From Muribaculaceae bacterium (GTDB lineage Bacteria; Bacteroidota; Bacteroidia; Bacteroidales; Muribaculaceae), in NCBI GenBank assembly GCA_009775265.1, contig VSPG01000008.1:29214-67722 (forward strand): 38,509 nucleotides of DNA. Reading direction: 5' to 3'. The notes beneath the pieces are model-generated. The model did no database searches and was not told where the DNA came from. It saw nothing but the letters and a program-made list of their open reading frames with translations. Position numbers and translations under genes: made by a program. Below, in pieces: positions 6,994-15,861 of the stretch; position 1 is the stretch's first letter, and each line of letters starts with the position of its first letter.

Positions 6994-8221
6994 ACTGATC
7001 TGCGCCATCACAGTTGCCGCCTCCGCTGCAATAGGCGCCGCCGCACAGAACGGCACCATGACACCTTATTCGCGCTACGGCTACGGCATGCTCGGCGACA
7101 ACGCCACCGCCGCGCAGCGTCAGATGGGAGGCGTGGGCTATGCGATGCATTCCGGCCGCACCATCAACGTGATGAACCCCGCCAGCTACGCGCGCATCGA
7201 CTCCATGACTTTCCTTTTCGACATGGGGCTCGACATCACCTGCCTGTGGAGCGAGGAAACGGACGACAAGGGCGTGGCCGCGCGCGACAAAGCCTTCGGC
7301 GGCGGCCTCGACTACATCAACATGCAGTTTCCGATAGTGCGCGGCCTCGGCGCGAGCATCGGCCTGCTGCCCTACAGCAGCGTGGGATATGCGTTCGGCA
7401 ACGACATCAACAACGGATACGCCTCGCGCAGCGGCTCGGGCAGCATCAACCAGCTTTACGCCGGACTCGGCTACAGCCCTTTCCGCGGCTTCAGCATCGG
7501 CGCCAACTTCGCCTATCTGTTCGGCACCACCTACAACGACAGCTACGCCATCACGTCGGGCGGCAGCACCACGCTGTTCGAGCGCCAGCTTGAAGTGCGC
7601 GACTGGAATGTGAACATAGGCATACAATACTCGCTGCCCATACGCCGGCGCGACGAGCTCACCATCGGCGCCGTGTTCACCCCCGGCAAAAACCTCCACG
7701 GCAACACCGCCACATTCAGCTATGACCAGGGGCAGGACAACCCGCCCACCGAGACCGAGGAGTCCATCGACGGACGCTACTCCACCCCGTGGAGCCTCGG
7801 CGTGGGTCTGGGCTACACTTTCAACCAGCGCCTGCACGTGGAAGTGGACGGCACCTACCAGCCATGGAACGAAGCCAGATACGCCGGCGAGAAAGGCACG
7901 CTGAACAAACGCTACAAAATGGCCGCAGGCCTGCAGTGGGTGCCCAACCCGCGCGGAAGCTATTTCCGCCGCGCCCACTACCGCGTAGGCGCGTTCTACA
8001 ACCGCGACTACCTGCGCGTGCGCGGCAATCAGCTGAAAGATTTCGGCATCGGCGCCGGCATAGGCTTCCCCGTGCCGGGATTCAAGACCATTGTCAACCT
8101 CGGTCTCGAGTGGCGCCACCGCCAGGGCAGCCCCGACGCCCTCATAAAAGAGAATTACCTCAACATCACCCTCGGCGTGAACTTCAACCAGATGTGGTTC
8201 CGCCCCAACAAGATATATTGA
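6980..8221 (+). CDS. Outer-membrane beta-barrel protein of the coaX-lptC cluster
   Basis: A 413-residue exported protein. A Sec signal peptide covers about residues 1-22 (cleavage near AAAQN). The mature part has repeated amphipathic strand-like stretches rich in Gly, Tyr, Arg and Asn, starting TPYSRYGYGMLGD and passing through GYSPFRGFSIGANFAYLFG. I recognise it as the hypothetical outer-membrane protein that sits between coaX and lptC in Bacteroidales, with no assigned substrate. The start codon lies inside the coaX 3' end, and the LptC-like gene begins 4 bp after its stop, so translation of the three is likely coupled. A role in LPS or envelope assembly is suggested only by context. Confidence 0.8.
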   Translation: MKITKLICAITVAASAAIGAAAQNGTMTPYSRYGYGMLGDNATAAQRQMGGVGYAMHSGRTINVMNPASYARIDSMTFLFDMGLDITCLWSEETDDKGVAARDKAFGGGLDYINMQFPIVRGLGASIGLLPYSSVGYAFGNDINNGYASRSGSGSINQLYAGLGYSPFRGFSIGANFAYLFGTTYNDSYAITSGGSTTLFERQLEVRDWNVNIGIQYSLPIRRRDELTIGAVFTPGKNLHGNTATFSYDQGQDNPPTETEESIDGRYSTPWSLGVGLGYTFNQRLHVEVDGTYQPWNEARYAGEKGTLNKRYKMAAGLQWVPNPRGSYFRRAHYRVGAFYNRDYLRVRGNQLKDFGIGAGIGFPVPGFKTIVNLGLEWRHRQGSPDALIKENYLNITLGVNFNQMWFRPNKIY

Positions 8222-8225
8222 CGGC

Positions 8226-8948
8226 ATGAGGCGACTGCTTCCCGCCGCACTCGCAAGCGCGCTCGTTGCCGCAGCCATGACCGGCTGCGGCAACGAGCGC
8301 CAGAGCTATGTGCCCAACATAGGCGACGGAACAAGCACGCCCACCATGACGACGACCGACGTCAGCACCTTCGTGAGCGACAGCGGGTACACCCGCTATC
8401 ACATCACCACGCCGGTGTGGCAGATGTTCGAAGAGCCGCGCGAGCCGTTCTGGCGCTTTCCGGGCGGACTGCGCCTCGAGCAGTACGACCTGGCCATGCG
8501 CCCCGAAGCCGACATCCGCTCCGACAGCGCCACCTATTTCAGCCGTCGCCGCCTGTGGCGTCTCGACGGCAATGTCGTGATGGTGAATGTGCAGGGCGAT
8601 TCGTTCCTGACACAACAGCTTTTCTGGGACCAGCAGAAGCGCAAGGTGTATTCCGACTCGTTCATCCATATAGTGCGCACCGACAGGATAATCGAGGGCT
8701 ACGGATTCACGAGCAACGAGAACATGACCGACTATACCGTCAACAGGCCTACGGGCATAATACCCGTCGACCGCGACGCCCGCGCCGCATCCGTGGCTCC
8801 CGCCGACAGCGCCGCCACAGACAGCGCCTCGGCGCCACAGCCCGGCAGGCGCTCCGCCCCCGTGCGCGCTTCGCGCCGCACACCGCTTCCCCCCGCATCC
8901 GAGCCGGCTTCCGGCAATTCCAACCTACAAACAGCCACATCTCGATAA
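8226..8948 (+). CDS. lptC: LptC-like LPS-export lipoprotein
   Basis: A 240-residue lipoprotein: the signal segment ends in MTGC with the lipidated cysteine at residue 21. Residues about 60-165 form the LptC/LptA-like beta-jellyroll repeat region, including the pattern DIRSDSATYFSRRRLWRLDG and QRKVYSDSFIHI, typical of Bacteroidetes LptC. It would sit between the LptBFG transporter and the LptA bridge in LPS export. The C-terminal 60 residues are an Ala/Pro/Ser/Arg-rich tail beyond the domain, probably disordered. Its stop codon directly abuts the ATG of the CNNM gene. Confidence 0.82.
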   Translation: MRRLLPAALASALVAAAMTGCGNERQSYVPNIGDGTSTPTMTTTDVSTFVSDSGYTRYHITTPVWQMFEEPREPFWRFPGGLRLEQYDLAMRPEADIRSDSATYFSRRRLWRLDGNVVMVNVQGDSFLTQQLFWDQQKRKVYSDSFIHIVRTDRIIEGYGFTSNENMTDYTVNRPTGIIPVDRDARAASVAPADSAATDSASAPQPGRRSAPVRASRRTPLPPASEPASGNSNLQTATSR

Positions 8949-10214
8949 ATGGAACCTATCTGGATAGTAATCACAGCAATATCGCTCATTCTTTCGGGCT
9001 TTTTCTCGGGAGCCGAAATGGCATTCGTCACCGCCGACCGCGTGCGCACGGCTGTCGACGTGAGCCGCGGCGGCTTCGTGTCGGGGCTCATAAAGCGGTT
9101 CTACGCCAACAGCGAATTTTTCATCTCCACCATCCTTGTGGGCAACAATGTCGTGCTCGTGATTTACGGCATGGGAGCCGCCAAGATGCTCGAGCCGTGG
9201 CTGGAAGGCTACCTGCATTCGGAATTCCTCGTGCTCGTGGCGCAGACGGTCATCTCCACCGCCGTGATTCTCCTCGCCGGCGAGTTCCTGCCCAAGACGG
9301 TGTTCGGCATAAACCCCAACAGCACGCTGCGTGTGATCACACTGCCGATGGCGCTGTTCTATGTGGTGCTATATCCGGTGTCGCTCATTGCCACGTTCCT
9401 TTCGCGCATGCTCATGCGCCTTGTGGGCGCGCACACCCATGGCAGCCACGTGAGCCTCATAAGCGTGGGCGACCTCAACGACTATCTTGAAGAAGCCATA
9501 GACACAATGGAGGAGACGCAGGCCACCGTGGAAAACGAAGTCAAACTCTTTCAGAACGCCCTCGACTTCAGCACCACACACGTGCGCGACTGCATGATTC
9601 CGCGCAACGAGATAGTGGCCGTGCCTTTCGACACCCCGCGCAGCCGCCTGTCGGAGCTGTTCACCTCCACCGGCCGCAGCAAGATAATAGTCTACCGCGA
9701 CGACATCGACGACATAGCAGGCTATATCCATGTGAGCGAGCTGTTCGTGCCGGGCGAGGACTGGCAGAAGAACATCAAGCCCGTGCTCTACGCTCCCGAG
9801 AATCTGCTTGCCAATGTGATGATGCGCCGCCTGTTGCAGCAGAAGCGCTCCATAGCCATCGTAGTCGACGAGTTCGGCGGCACGAGCGGCTTCCTGACGC
9901 TTGAGGACCTCGTGGAGGAAATCTTCGGCGACATACAGGACGAACATGACAAAGGCGGCTTCACGGCGCGCACCGTCGAGCCGGGCGTGTATGAAGTGTC
10001 GGGGCGTTGCGAGACGGCCTGGCTGAACGAGAACCTGCACCTTGACATACCCGAGGACGACAGCTACCAGACCCTTGCCGGCTATCTGCTGTGCAGCACC
10101 GGCACCATCCCGCAGTCCGGCACGCCGATAGTGCTCGGCGGCCTTTCGTTCGAGGTGCTGAAAAAGAGCGCCACGCGCCTCGAGCTCATACGCATACGCA
10201 CCCTGGAGGAGTAA
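8949..10214 (+). CDS. CNNM/CorC (HlyC) family transporter-associated protein
   Basis: The 421 residues give the classic three-part layout: an N-terminal DUF21/CNNM membrane domain (about 1-185, with SLILSGFFSGAEMAF near the start), a CBS pair (about 200-330, including MIPRNEIVAVPFDT and VVDEFGGTSGFLTLEDL), and a C-terminal CorC_HlyC domain (about 340-418). Family members are linked to Mg2+/Co2+ efflux or homeostasis; older names call them hemolysins. It is last in the serS-coaX-barrel-lptC run and ends base-to-base against the convergent metallopeptidase gene. Confidence 0.93.
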   Translation: MEPIWIVITAISLILSGFFSGAEMAFVTADRVRTAVDVSRGGFVSGLIKRFYANSEFFISTILVGNNVVLVIYGMGAAKMLEPWLEGYLHSEFLVLVAQTVISTAVILLAGEFLPKTVFGINPNSTLRVITLPMALFYVVLYPVSLIATFLSRMLMRLVGAHTHGSHVSLISVGDLNDYLEEAIDTMEETQATVENEVKLFQNALDFSTTHVRDCMIPRNEIVAVPFDTPRSRLSELFTSTGRSKIIVYRDDIDDIAGYIHVSELFVPGEDWQKNIKPVLYAPENLLANVMMRRLLQQKRSIAIVVDEFGGTSGFLTLEDLVEEIFGDIQDEHDKGGFTARTVEPGVYEVSGRCETAWLNENLHLDIPEDDSYQTLAGYLLCSTGTIPQSGTPIVLGGLSFEVLKKSATRLELIRIRTLEE

Positions 10215-10913
10215 TCACCGCAGCAGCGGCCACTGGTAGGCCCGCAGTTCGGCGGCAAGAGCGCCCTCGCGGCCTCCGCAATAGGCGTCGCACAAGGCGT
10301 GGAAGCGCGGGCTGTGGTTCATTTCCGACAAGTGTGCGAGTTCATGGCACATCACATACTCGCGCAGATGCGGCGGCACGAACATAAGAGCGGCGCTCAG
10401 TGTGATTTCGCGGCGCCCGTTGCAGCACCCGAGAGTGCGCGTCCCGCGCCCTATGCGCCATGCGGAAGGCGCGGCGCCTATACGCGCGGCCACGCTTCCC
10501 GCCTGCTCCACGAGCACGGCGGCGCGGTTGCGGGCAAGGCGCATGAGCAGTTCCGTGAGGGCGGCCTGCACCTCGTGCGATTCGAGGCTCATGTCCTGCG
10601 GCACAAGCAGGACGGCATCTGCCGCGTTGCCGCGTAAAACGGGCCTGTCAGCATCCCCCGATAAGCATATCCGCACGCGTATGCCAGGCTGTTCGATGAG
10701 CATGCCGTCGGCAAAGAGCTTCCGTGGCAGGAAACGTTTCGAGGAAAGACGCGGCGCCAGGCGCCGCAGAGCATCGGCGATGTCGGCGCCGGTGGCCCCC
10801 GCCGGCACAGTCAGGCGCACGATGTCGCCCCGGCGCCGCGCTATAAACCGGCGTGCCGCAGCATGGCGCACGATTTCCACCTTCCCGACGGTCGGAAAAT
10901 CCATTATCTCCAT
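10215..10913 (-). CDS. YgjP-like (SprT-related) zinc metallopeptidase
   Basis: A 232-residue DUF45/WLM-type protein. The zinc motif is VMCHELAHLSEMNHSPRFH near the C-terminus (HExxH plus the downstream His of NHSPRFH). An N-terminal beta-rich region (about 1-100) contains ARRFIARRRGDIVRLTVPAG, the characteristic opening of this family. Substrates are not known. It lies 7 bp after nadK and is probably co-transcribed with it. Its stop codon touches the stop codon of the opposing CNNM gene. Confidence 0.88.
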   Translation of the reverse strand: MEIMDFPTVGKVEIVRHAAARRFIARRRGDIVRLTVPAGATGADIADALRRLAPRLSSKRFLPRKLFADGMLIEQPGIRVRICLSGDADRPVLRGNAADAVLLVPQDMSLESHEVQAALTELLMRLARNRAAVLVEQAGSVAARIGAAPSAWRIGRGTRTLGCCNGRREITLSAALMFVPPHLREYVMCHELAHLSEMNHSPRFHALCDAYCGGREGALAAELRAYQWPLLR

Positions 10914-10920
10914 TCCGGAA

Positions 10921-11784
10921 TCAGTCTTCGCCCCAGTGCAGTTTCTCGCGGAGCGTGGCGGCGAAATCGTAGCCGCGGGGCTGCAGCATCTTTACGCCGA
11001 ACGGAGCCCGGCGCAGGCTCAGCTGCGTGCCGGTGTCGAGTGTGACGCCGCGTCCGTCGAGGCTCAGGCGCACGTGCGGCGAACGGCTGGAGGGCGTGAG
11101 GGTGAGCACCGACGAGTCGTTGAGCACCACCGGCCGCATCGACAGCGAGTGGGCGGCCACGGGCGACAGCACCCACACAGGCGCCGTCGGCTGCACGATG
11201 GGGCCGCCCACGCTCAGGTTGTAGGCCGTGGAGCCTGTCGGGGTGGAGACGAGCATGCCGTCCACGCGGTAGTCGGCCAGCGGCACTCCGTCCACTGCGG
11301 CGGCCACGTTTATCATGGCCGCGGTCTCGCTTTTGAGCAGCGCCACCTCGTTGAGCGCGTAAGGCCATATGTCCACATGCGGCGAGCACAGTTCGATGAG
11401 GCTGCGGGTGCAGGTGCTCAGCATGCCGTTTTCGAATGCCGCTGTGAGCGACGCGAGGCCGCCGATGCCTGTGGCCGTAAGATAGCCCAGGTGGCCGGTG
11501 TTCACGCCGGCTATGGGGGTGCCGGCCGCGCCTATCCACTCGGCCGTGCGCAGAAACGTGCCGTCGCCGCCTATGCTCAGCGCCATGTCGGCGCAGGCCT
11601 CGGATGCGTCGGGCAGCACACGCCGCACGCATTTCAGGGCCGTAGGCATGAGCGCCATGAGATAGCGGTAGATTTTCGGGTGCATCACCACTTCGTGCCC
11701 TGCCTCGTCGAGCGAGCGCAGAAACGATTCAAGAACAGCCAGATGTGCATCCTGGCGGCGGCTTCCGTAGATGGCTATCTTCAT
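10921..11784 (-). CDS. nadK: NAD kinase
   Basis: NadK makes NADP from NAD and ATP (or polyphosphate) in the cytoplasm. The 287 residues carry the nucleotide motif SIGGDGTFLRTAEW (about 71-84), NTGHLGYLT (about 95-103), the NE motif in YALNEVALLKSE, and the Gly-rich STPTGSTAYNLSVGGP, all diagnostic. It lies between a small putative ACT-like gene (49 bp upstream) and the metallopeptidase (7 bp downstream) on the minus strand. Confidence 0.97.
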   Translation of the reverse strand: MKIAIYGSRRQDAHLAVLESFLRSLDEAGHEVVMHPKIYRYLMALMPTALKCVRRVLPDASEACADMALSIGGDGTFLRTAEWIGAAGTPIAGVNTGHLGYLTATGIGGLASLTAAFENGMLSTCTRSLIELCSPHVDIWPYALNEVALLKSETAAMINVAAAVDGVPLADYRVDGMLVSTPTGSTAYNLSVGGPIVQPTAPVWVLSPVAAHSLSMRPVVLNDSSVLTLTPSSRSPHVRLSLDGRGVTLDTGTQLSLRRAPFGVKMLQPRGYDFAATLREKLHWGED

Positions 11785-11833
11785 GGGGCGTATAAGGTAT
11801 TAGGTTTGTTTTATCGGGGAGTGTGGCGGCGCG

Positions 11834-12208
11834 CTACATCTCGAGGTAGCGCAGCAGGGCGGCGGCGCGCATGCGAGCGGTATCGTCGTCGGCCGTGTCG
11901 GCCGGCCCGTCGAAATCGACAGTCTCGTAGCCATAGCGGGCCAGCGAGCGGGCCACGGCCGCAGCGTCGCGCCGTCCCACGCGCAGCGCCACCAGCACCA
12001 TGTCCGGCCCGGCACCCTCGGGATGCAGAGCCGTCACGTTGAGGTTCAGCACGTGGGCGTCTGCGTCCTCCACAGCTCGGGCCATGCACGATGCCGAGTA
12101 GTCGTCGCGCCGGCACGCCACAAGCATGTGCGACGCATCTGGGGCGGGGCAGTACAACTCGTCGGCCGACAACTTTTTTATATCTTTTGCCGTCAATTCT
12201 TTCGTCAT
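11834..12208 (-). CDS. Small putative ACT-like protein, probably a CBS protein that lost its CBS pair
   Basis: A 124-residue protein without a clear family motif. In Bacteroides relatives the place between nadK and the divergent pdxJ is held by a roughly 220-residue CBS-domain protein whose C-terminal half is ACT-like. This gene's ending (SLARYGYETVDFD and then RMRAAALLRYLEM) looks like the end of that protein, and the alternating strand/helix pattern from about residue 28 fits an ACT fold. No CBS motif is present. A first segment, KELTAKDIKKLSADELYC, is unrelated to CBS. I infer a shortened homologue; no frameshift is visible. Confidence 0.5.
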   Translation of the reverse strand: MTKELTAKDIKKLSADELYCPAPDASHMLVACRRDDYSASCMARAVEDADAHVLNLNVTALHPEGAGPDMVLVALRVGRRDAAAVARSLARYGYETVDFDGPADTADDDTARMRAAALLRYLEM

Positions 12209-12231
12209 ATCGTATATTCTGACTAATTTTG
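12201..12231 (+). promoter_or_regulatory. Promoter of the pdxJ-exbBD-tonB run
   Basis: TTCG at 12201-12204 is followed after 19 nt by TAATTTTG at 12224-12231. The upstream element overlaps the first codons of the divergent ACT-like gene. The predicted leader before pdxJ is about 65 nt. Confidence 0.55.
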
Positions 12232-12299
12232 CATGTCAGAGGCATAGTGCCTGAATGCAAATTTAAGCATTTTTCGCGTAAATCATAAAATATTTCGCT

Positions 12300-13019
12300 T
12301 TGAAAACCAACCTTAGCGTAAACATCAACAAAATAGCCACACTGCGCAATGCCCGCGGCGAAGACCGCCCGTCGGTGCTGCGTGCGGCCGAGGACTGCCA
12401 GCGCTTCGGCGCCGACGGCATCACGGTGCATCCCAGGCCCGACGAGCGCCACATACGCCGCAGCGACGTGCTCCGGCTGCGCCCCGTCGTGTGCAAGGAG
12501 TTCAACATCGAGGGGCATCCCACGCCGGAGTTCATGGAGCTCGTGCTGCGCGTGAAGCCGGAACAGGTCACACTCGTGCCCGATGCGCCTGACGCCCTCA
12601 CCTCCAACGCCGGATGGGACGTGGACGCACATTTCGACGAACTCTCCGCGATAGCCGAACGCCTCACGGGCGCAGGCATCAGGTGCAGCATTTTCGTAGA
12701 CCCCGACCCTGCTGCGGTGCGCGCGGCAGCACGCGCCGGAGCTGACCGCGTGGAGCTGTACACCAAGCCGTTCGCCGACCTCTACCCCTCCGATCCGGAA
12801 GCCGCCGTGGCTCCCTATGTCGAAGCCGCCCGCGCCGCCCACAGCGCCGGGGTGGGAGTGAACGCCGGCCACGACCTCAACCTCGAAAACCTTGCATTCT
12901 TTGCATCCCGCATGCCCTATCTCGACGAAGTGTCCATAGGCCATGCCCTCATCTGCGACGCCCTCTACCTCGGCCTCGAAGAAACCGTGCGCCGCTACAA
13001 AGAGTGCCTGAAGCAATAA
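12300..13019 (+). CDS. pdxJ: Pyridoxine 5'-phosphate synthase
   Basis: PdxJ condenses 3-amino-1-hydroxyacetone phosphate with deoxyxylulose phosphate to give pyridoxine 5'-phosphate, for PLP synthesis. The 239-residue TIM barrel starts LSVNINKIATLRNARG, with HPRPDERHIR, EFNIEGHPTPEF, GIRCSIFVDPDP, RVELYTKPFA and GVGVNAGHDLNLENL in the usual order. The start is TTG: reading upstream in frame there is no ATG before the stop at 12279-12281, and the conserved N-terminus begins right after the TTG. The Gly-rich end SIGHALICDALYLGLEETV is complete. Confidence 0.96.
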   Translation: MKTNLSVNINKIATLRNARGEDRPSVLRAAEDCQRFGADGITVHPRPDERHIRRSDVLRLRPVVCKEFNIEGHPTPEFMELVLRVKPEQVTLVPDAPDALTSNAGWDVDAHFDELSAIAERLTGAGIRCSIFVDPDPAAVRAAARAGADRVELYTKPFADLYPSDPEAAVAPYVEAARAAHSAGVGVNAGHDLNLENLAFFASRMPYLDEVSIGHALICDALYLGLEETVRRYKECLKQ

Positions 13020-13079
13020 TTCTCAAACACGCTCCGAATATAAACTGCGGCGCAGGCCGCCAAACACAAAACACCATAT

Positions 13080-13808
13080 ATGCTTTTCCTGCAACAAATC
13101 GCCACTCTTGCCTCCGACACCGCATCGTCGGCGGCTGCGGCCGCTTCGGCCATAGCTCCCGCAGCAGTTCCGGCCGCGCCGGAGCCCTTGTCGCTATGGG
13201 AACTATGCGTGGAAGGCGGATGGATAATGATTATCCTCGGCCTGCTGCTCGTAATATCCATCTATGTGCTCGTAGAGCGCTCCATCGTCACCTACAAGGC
13301 CTCGCGGTGCGACGAAAACTTCATGAAGCGCATAAAGGACTACATTCATGACGGCGAGATAGAAAGCGCCCTCAACCTGTGCAAGGCCACAGGCTCGCCC
13401 TATTCGCGCCTCATAGCCAAAGGCATCACACGCATAGGCCGCCCCATGAACGACGTGCTCGTGGCCATAGAAAACACCGGCAATCTGGAAGTGGCGGCCA
13501 TCAGCAAAGGTCTGCCGTGGCTCGCCACCACTGCCGCCGCCGCGCCCATGCTCGGCTTTCTCGGCACAGTCATAGGCATGGTGCAGGCGTTCTACTCCAT
13601 AGCTTCGGCAGGCACCGCCGCATCCATCGGCGATTTTGCCGGAGGCATATACACGGCTCTTGTCACCACCGTGGCCGGCCTGATAGTGGGCATTGCGGCC
13701 ATGTTTGCCTACAATTTCCTCGTGGCGCGCATCAACAAGGTGATGAACCTCATGGAGGCGCGCACGATGGAATTCATGGATCTGCTCAACGAACCCGCAA
13801 GCGTATAG
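13080..13808 (+). CDS. exbB: MotA/TolQ/ExbB proton channel subunit
   Basis: A 242-residue inner-membrane protein with three predicted membrane segments: about 45-66 (GGWIMIILGLLLVISIYVLV), about 150-172 (TTAAAAPMLGFLGTVIGMVQ) and about 187-212 (GIYTALVTTVAGLIVGIAAM). The last two include the conserved ExbB/TolQ core. An Ala/Pro-rich N-terminal extension of about 40 residues precedes the first segment. With ExbD and TonB encoded next, it would use the proton gradient to energise TonB-dependent outer-membrane transport. Confidence 0.93.
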   Translation: MLFLQQIATLASDTASSAAAAASAIAPAAVPAAPEPLSLWELCVEGGWIMIILGLLLVISIYVLVERSIVTYKASRCDENFMKRIKDYIHDGEIESALNLCKATGSPYSRLIAKGITRIGRPMNDVLVAIENTGNLEVAAISKGLPWLATTAAAAPMLGFLGTVIGMVQAFYSIASAGTAASIGDFAGGIYTALVTTVAGLIVGIAAMFAYNFLVARINKVMNLMEARTMEFMDLLNEPASV

Positions 13809-13812
13809 CGTC

Positions 13813-14262
13813 ATGGCACTCAAACGTCAACAGGACATGCTGGCCACATTCTCCATGGCGTCGATGACCGATGTCATCTTCCTGCTGCTGGTGTTTTTCA
13901 TGGTCACGTCCACATTCGTCTTCCCCACGGCTCTCGAGATAAAACTGCCGGAAAGCAGCGAGCAGACACCTCTCAAGCCCTCGACACGCGTGTACGTGGA
14001 CGCCGACGGCTCCTACTATGTCAGCTACGAGGAGGGCGAGCCCGCACCCGTGGAGCCTGAGCAGCTCATCGATTATCTCAGCATCATACACGCCCAGGAC
14101 AGCACGGCGGCATTCGCGGTCTACGCCGACGAGGCCGTGCCCTACGGCAAAGTGGTGGAAGTGCTCAACGCCGGAGCCGGCGCCTCGCTGAAAATGGTGC
14201 TCGCCACCAAACCCATGGCTGCGGCGCCCGCTGCCCGCACAGAGGATACCCCCGTCGAATAA
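13813..14262 (+). CDS. exbD: ExbD/TolR family protein
   Basis: A 149-residue protein with a single membrane segment near the N-terminus (about 17-36). The conserved acidic residue of the proton path is in SMTDVIFLLLVFFMVTSTF (about residues 17-35). A periplasmic domain (about 45-135) follows, then an Ala-rich tail. It begins 4 bp after exbB and ends 7 bp before the TonB-like gene; the three would form one complex. Confidence 0.92.
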   Translation: MALKRQQDMLATFSMASMTDVIFLLLVFFMVTSTFVFPTALEIKLPESSEQTPLKPSTRVYVDADGSYYVSYEEGEPAPVEPEQLIDYLSIIHAQDSTAAFAVYADEAVPYGKVVEVLNAGAGASLKMVLATKPMAAAPAARTEDTPVE

Positions 14263-14269
14263 GCCCGAG

Positions 14270-15088
14270 ATGAACCGCATCCGACTATATTCCGCCATCA
14301 TCACGCTGGCCTTGTACTGTCTCATTGCCCTGTGGCTGGCGTTCGGCCACATCGACCTGCGCCGCACCGACCATGAGTGGCCGCCGAAGCGCGAGAGCGA
14401 AATCACGGTCGAGGAATTTGCGGAAATCATAGACCTGCCGCAGTCGGCCGCCCCTGCGGCCGACAACCCTGCGCCCGCGCCACTGCCGGAAGAAATGCAC
14501 GGCGCGGCCACGCCCACTCCCGAGAGCGGCCACGACCTCGACAACCATGGCGAGCCGGCCGAGGCCCCCGCAACGGTCACCTCGAAGCAGACCTCGCCCG
14601 TAAAGGTAAAAGACAAAAAGCCGGAAAAAACCGGCCCTACACCCGAAGAACTTAAAAAACAGCAACAGGAAAAGGAGCGCGAGGAAGCGCGCCGCCGCGC
14701 CACGGCCAACACACGGAACGCCTTCCAGAACGCACTCGGCAAAAACAACACCGCTTCGGCCGGCCGCACGCCGGGCAATGCCGGAGCGCCGTCCGACCGC
14801 GCCTCGGCCCTCAACGGGCGGGGTACGGGATATGCCGGAGGCGGCTGGATGATACCATCCTATGCCAAGGTGCCCAGCGCTGTCACCGGCAGTGTGAAGA
14901 TGATGCTGAAAATCGACCGCAACGGACGCGTCACTTCCGTGAGCTTCCAGGGCGGCGACGCGCCGGCCGCCACCGACCCTGCCGTGCGCCGCGCCGTCGA
15001 GGCCGAAGTGCGCGCGCGACGTTTCACCCGCGCCGACGACAACGCTCCCGAGGAATCCACGGCATACATAACGTATACATTCAAGTGA
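14270..15088 (+). CDS. tonB: TonB family energy transducer
   Basis: A 272-residue protein: a membrane anchor at about 7-27, an acidic and Pro/Ala-rich periplasmic region, a highly charged segment with KDKKPEKTGPTPEELKKQQQ (about 113-132) likely helical as in TolA, and a C-terminal TonB domain (about 190-272) with GSVKMMLKIDRNGRVTSVSF and VEAEVRARRFTRADD. It would carry energy from ExbBD to outer-membrane receptors; the TolA-like charged helix leaves open a Tol-type envelope role. Confidence 0.87.
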   Translation: MNRIRLYSAIITLALYCLIALWLAFGHIDLRRTDHEWPPKRESEITVEEFAEIIDLPQSAAPAADNPAPAPLPEEMHGAATPTPESGHDLDNHGEPAEAPATVTSKQTSPVKVKDKKPEKTGPTPEELKKQQQEKEREEARRRATANTRNAFQNALGKNNTASAGRTPGNAGAPSDRASALNGRGTGYAGGGWMIPSYAKVPSAVTGSVKMMLKIDRNGRVTSVSFQGGDAPAATDPAVRRAVEAEVRARRFTRADDNAPEESTAYITYTFK

Positions 15089-15089
15089 C

Positions 15090-15836
15090 ATGACAGTCAC
15101 CACCATACACTTCAACAGTCTTTACGAACACCTTTCGCCGCTCATCGACAGCGTTGTGGCCTCGGGCTTGCCCGTCGACTCCCGGATGGTGTACGACGGC
15201 CCGCGCAACACCGTGGTGGCCGTGACAGCCGAAGACGGCACCGATGTCAGCATCAAGGCGTTCAGAGTGCCGATATGGATAAACCGCATCGCCTACGGCA
15301 TGCTGCGTCCGTCCAAAGCCTCCCGCTCTTTCAACAATGCCATGCGCCTTATTTCGCTCGGTTTCGACACTCCGGAGCCTATAGCCTATGCCGAGCAGCG
15401 CACGCTGGGTCTTTTCGGACGCAGCTATTACTTCTGCCGCCACATCCATGGCGTGAGCGAAGTGCGCAACATAGAGCGCCTTCCCGAGTGCGAGGACATC
15501 ATGGCCGAAATTGCCGTACTGATGGTGAGGCTGCACCGCGCCGGGGTGCTCGTGAAAGATTTTTCGCCGGGCAATGTGCTGTACCGCACCGATGCCGAAG
15601 GGCGCCGCAGATACATGCTTGTGGACATCAACCGTATGGCATTCGACGTACACGACCATGAGCGGCTCATGAGCATGTTCACGCGCATGATGAACACCGA
15701 AAAACTCACGGCACGCCTTGCCTACCACTACTGCCGCGCGGCCGGCATAGCCCCGGACAGCCCCGACGGGCAGGCTCTTATTGCCGAAGCCATAGCCGTC
15801 TACCGCTCGTTCTGGGGCAGGCGTCGCCAATATTAG
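15090..15836 (+). CDS. WaaP/Kdo-kinase-like lipopolysaccharide kinase
   Basis: The 248 residues show a small eukaryotic-like kinase fold. The likely ATP-site lysine is K56 (VSIKAF), the catalytic loop is VKDFSPGNVLY (155-165, D157 and N162), and the metal-binding aspartate is D179 in VDINRM. In related Bacteroidetes proteins this family is annotated as Kdo kinase/LPS core kinase; the acceptor here is not provable. It starts one base after the tonB stop codon, so it joins the envelope operon. Confidence 0.82.
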   Translation: MTVTTIHFNSLYEHLSPLIDSVVASGLPVDSRMVYDGPRNTVVAVTAEDGTDVSIKAFRVPIWINRIAYGMLRPSKASRSFNNAMRLISLGFDTPEPIAYAEQRTLGLFGRSYYFCRHIHGVSEVRNIERLPECEDIMAEIAVLMVRLHRAGVLVKDFSPGNVLYRTDAEGRRRYMLVDINRMAFDVHDHERLMSMFTRMMNTEKLTARLAYHYCRAAGIAPDSPDGQALIAEAIAVYRSFWGRRRQY

Positions 15837-15861
15837 AGCTTGTTTACTTTCTGCGGTGAAG

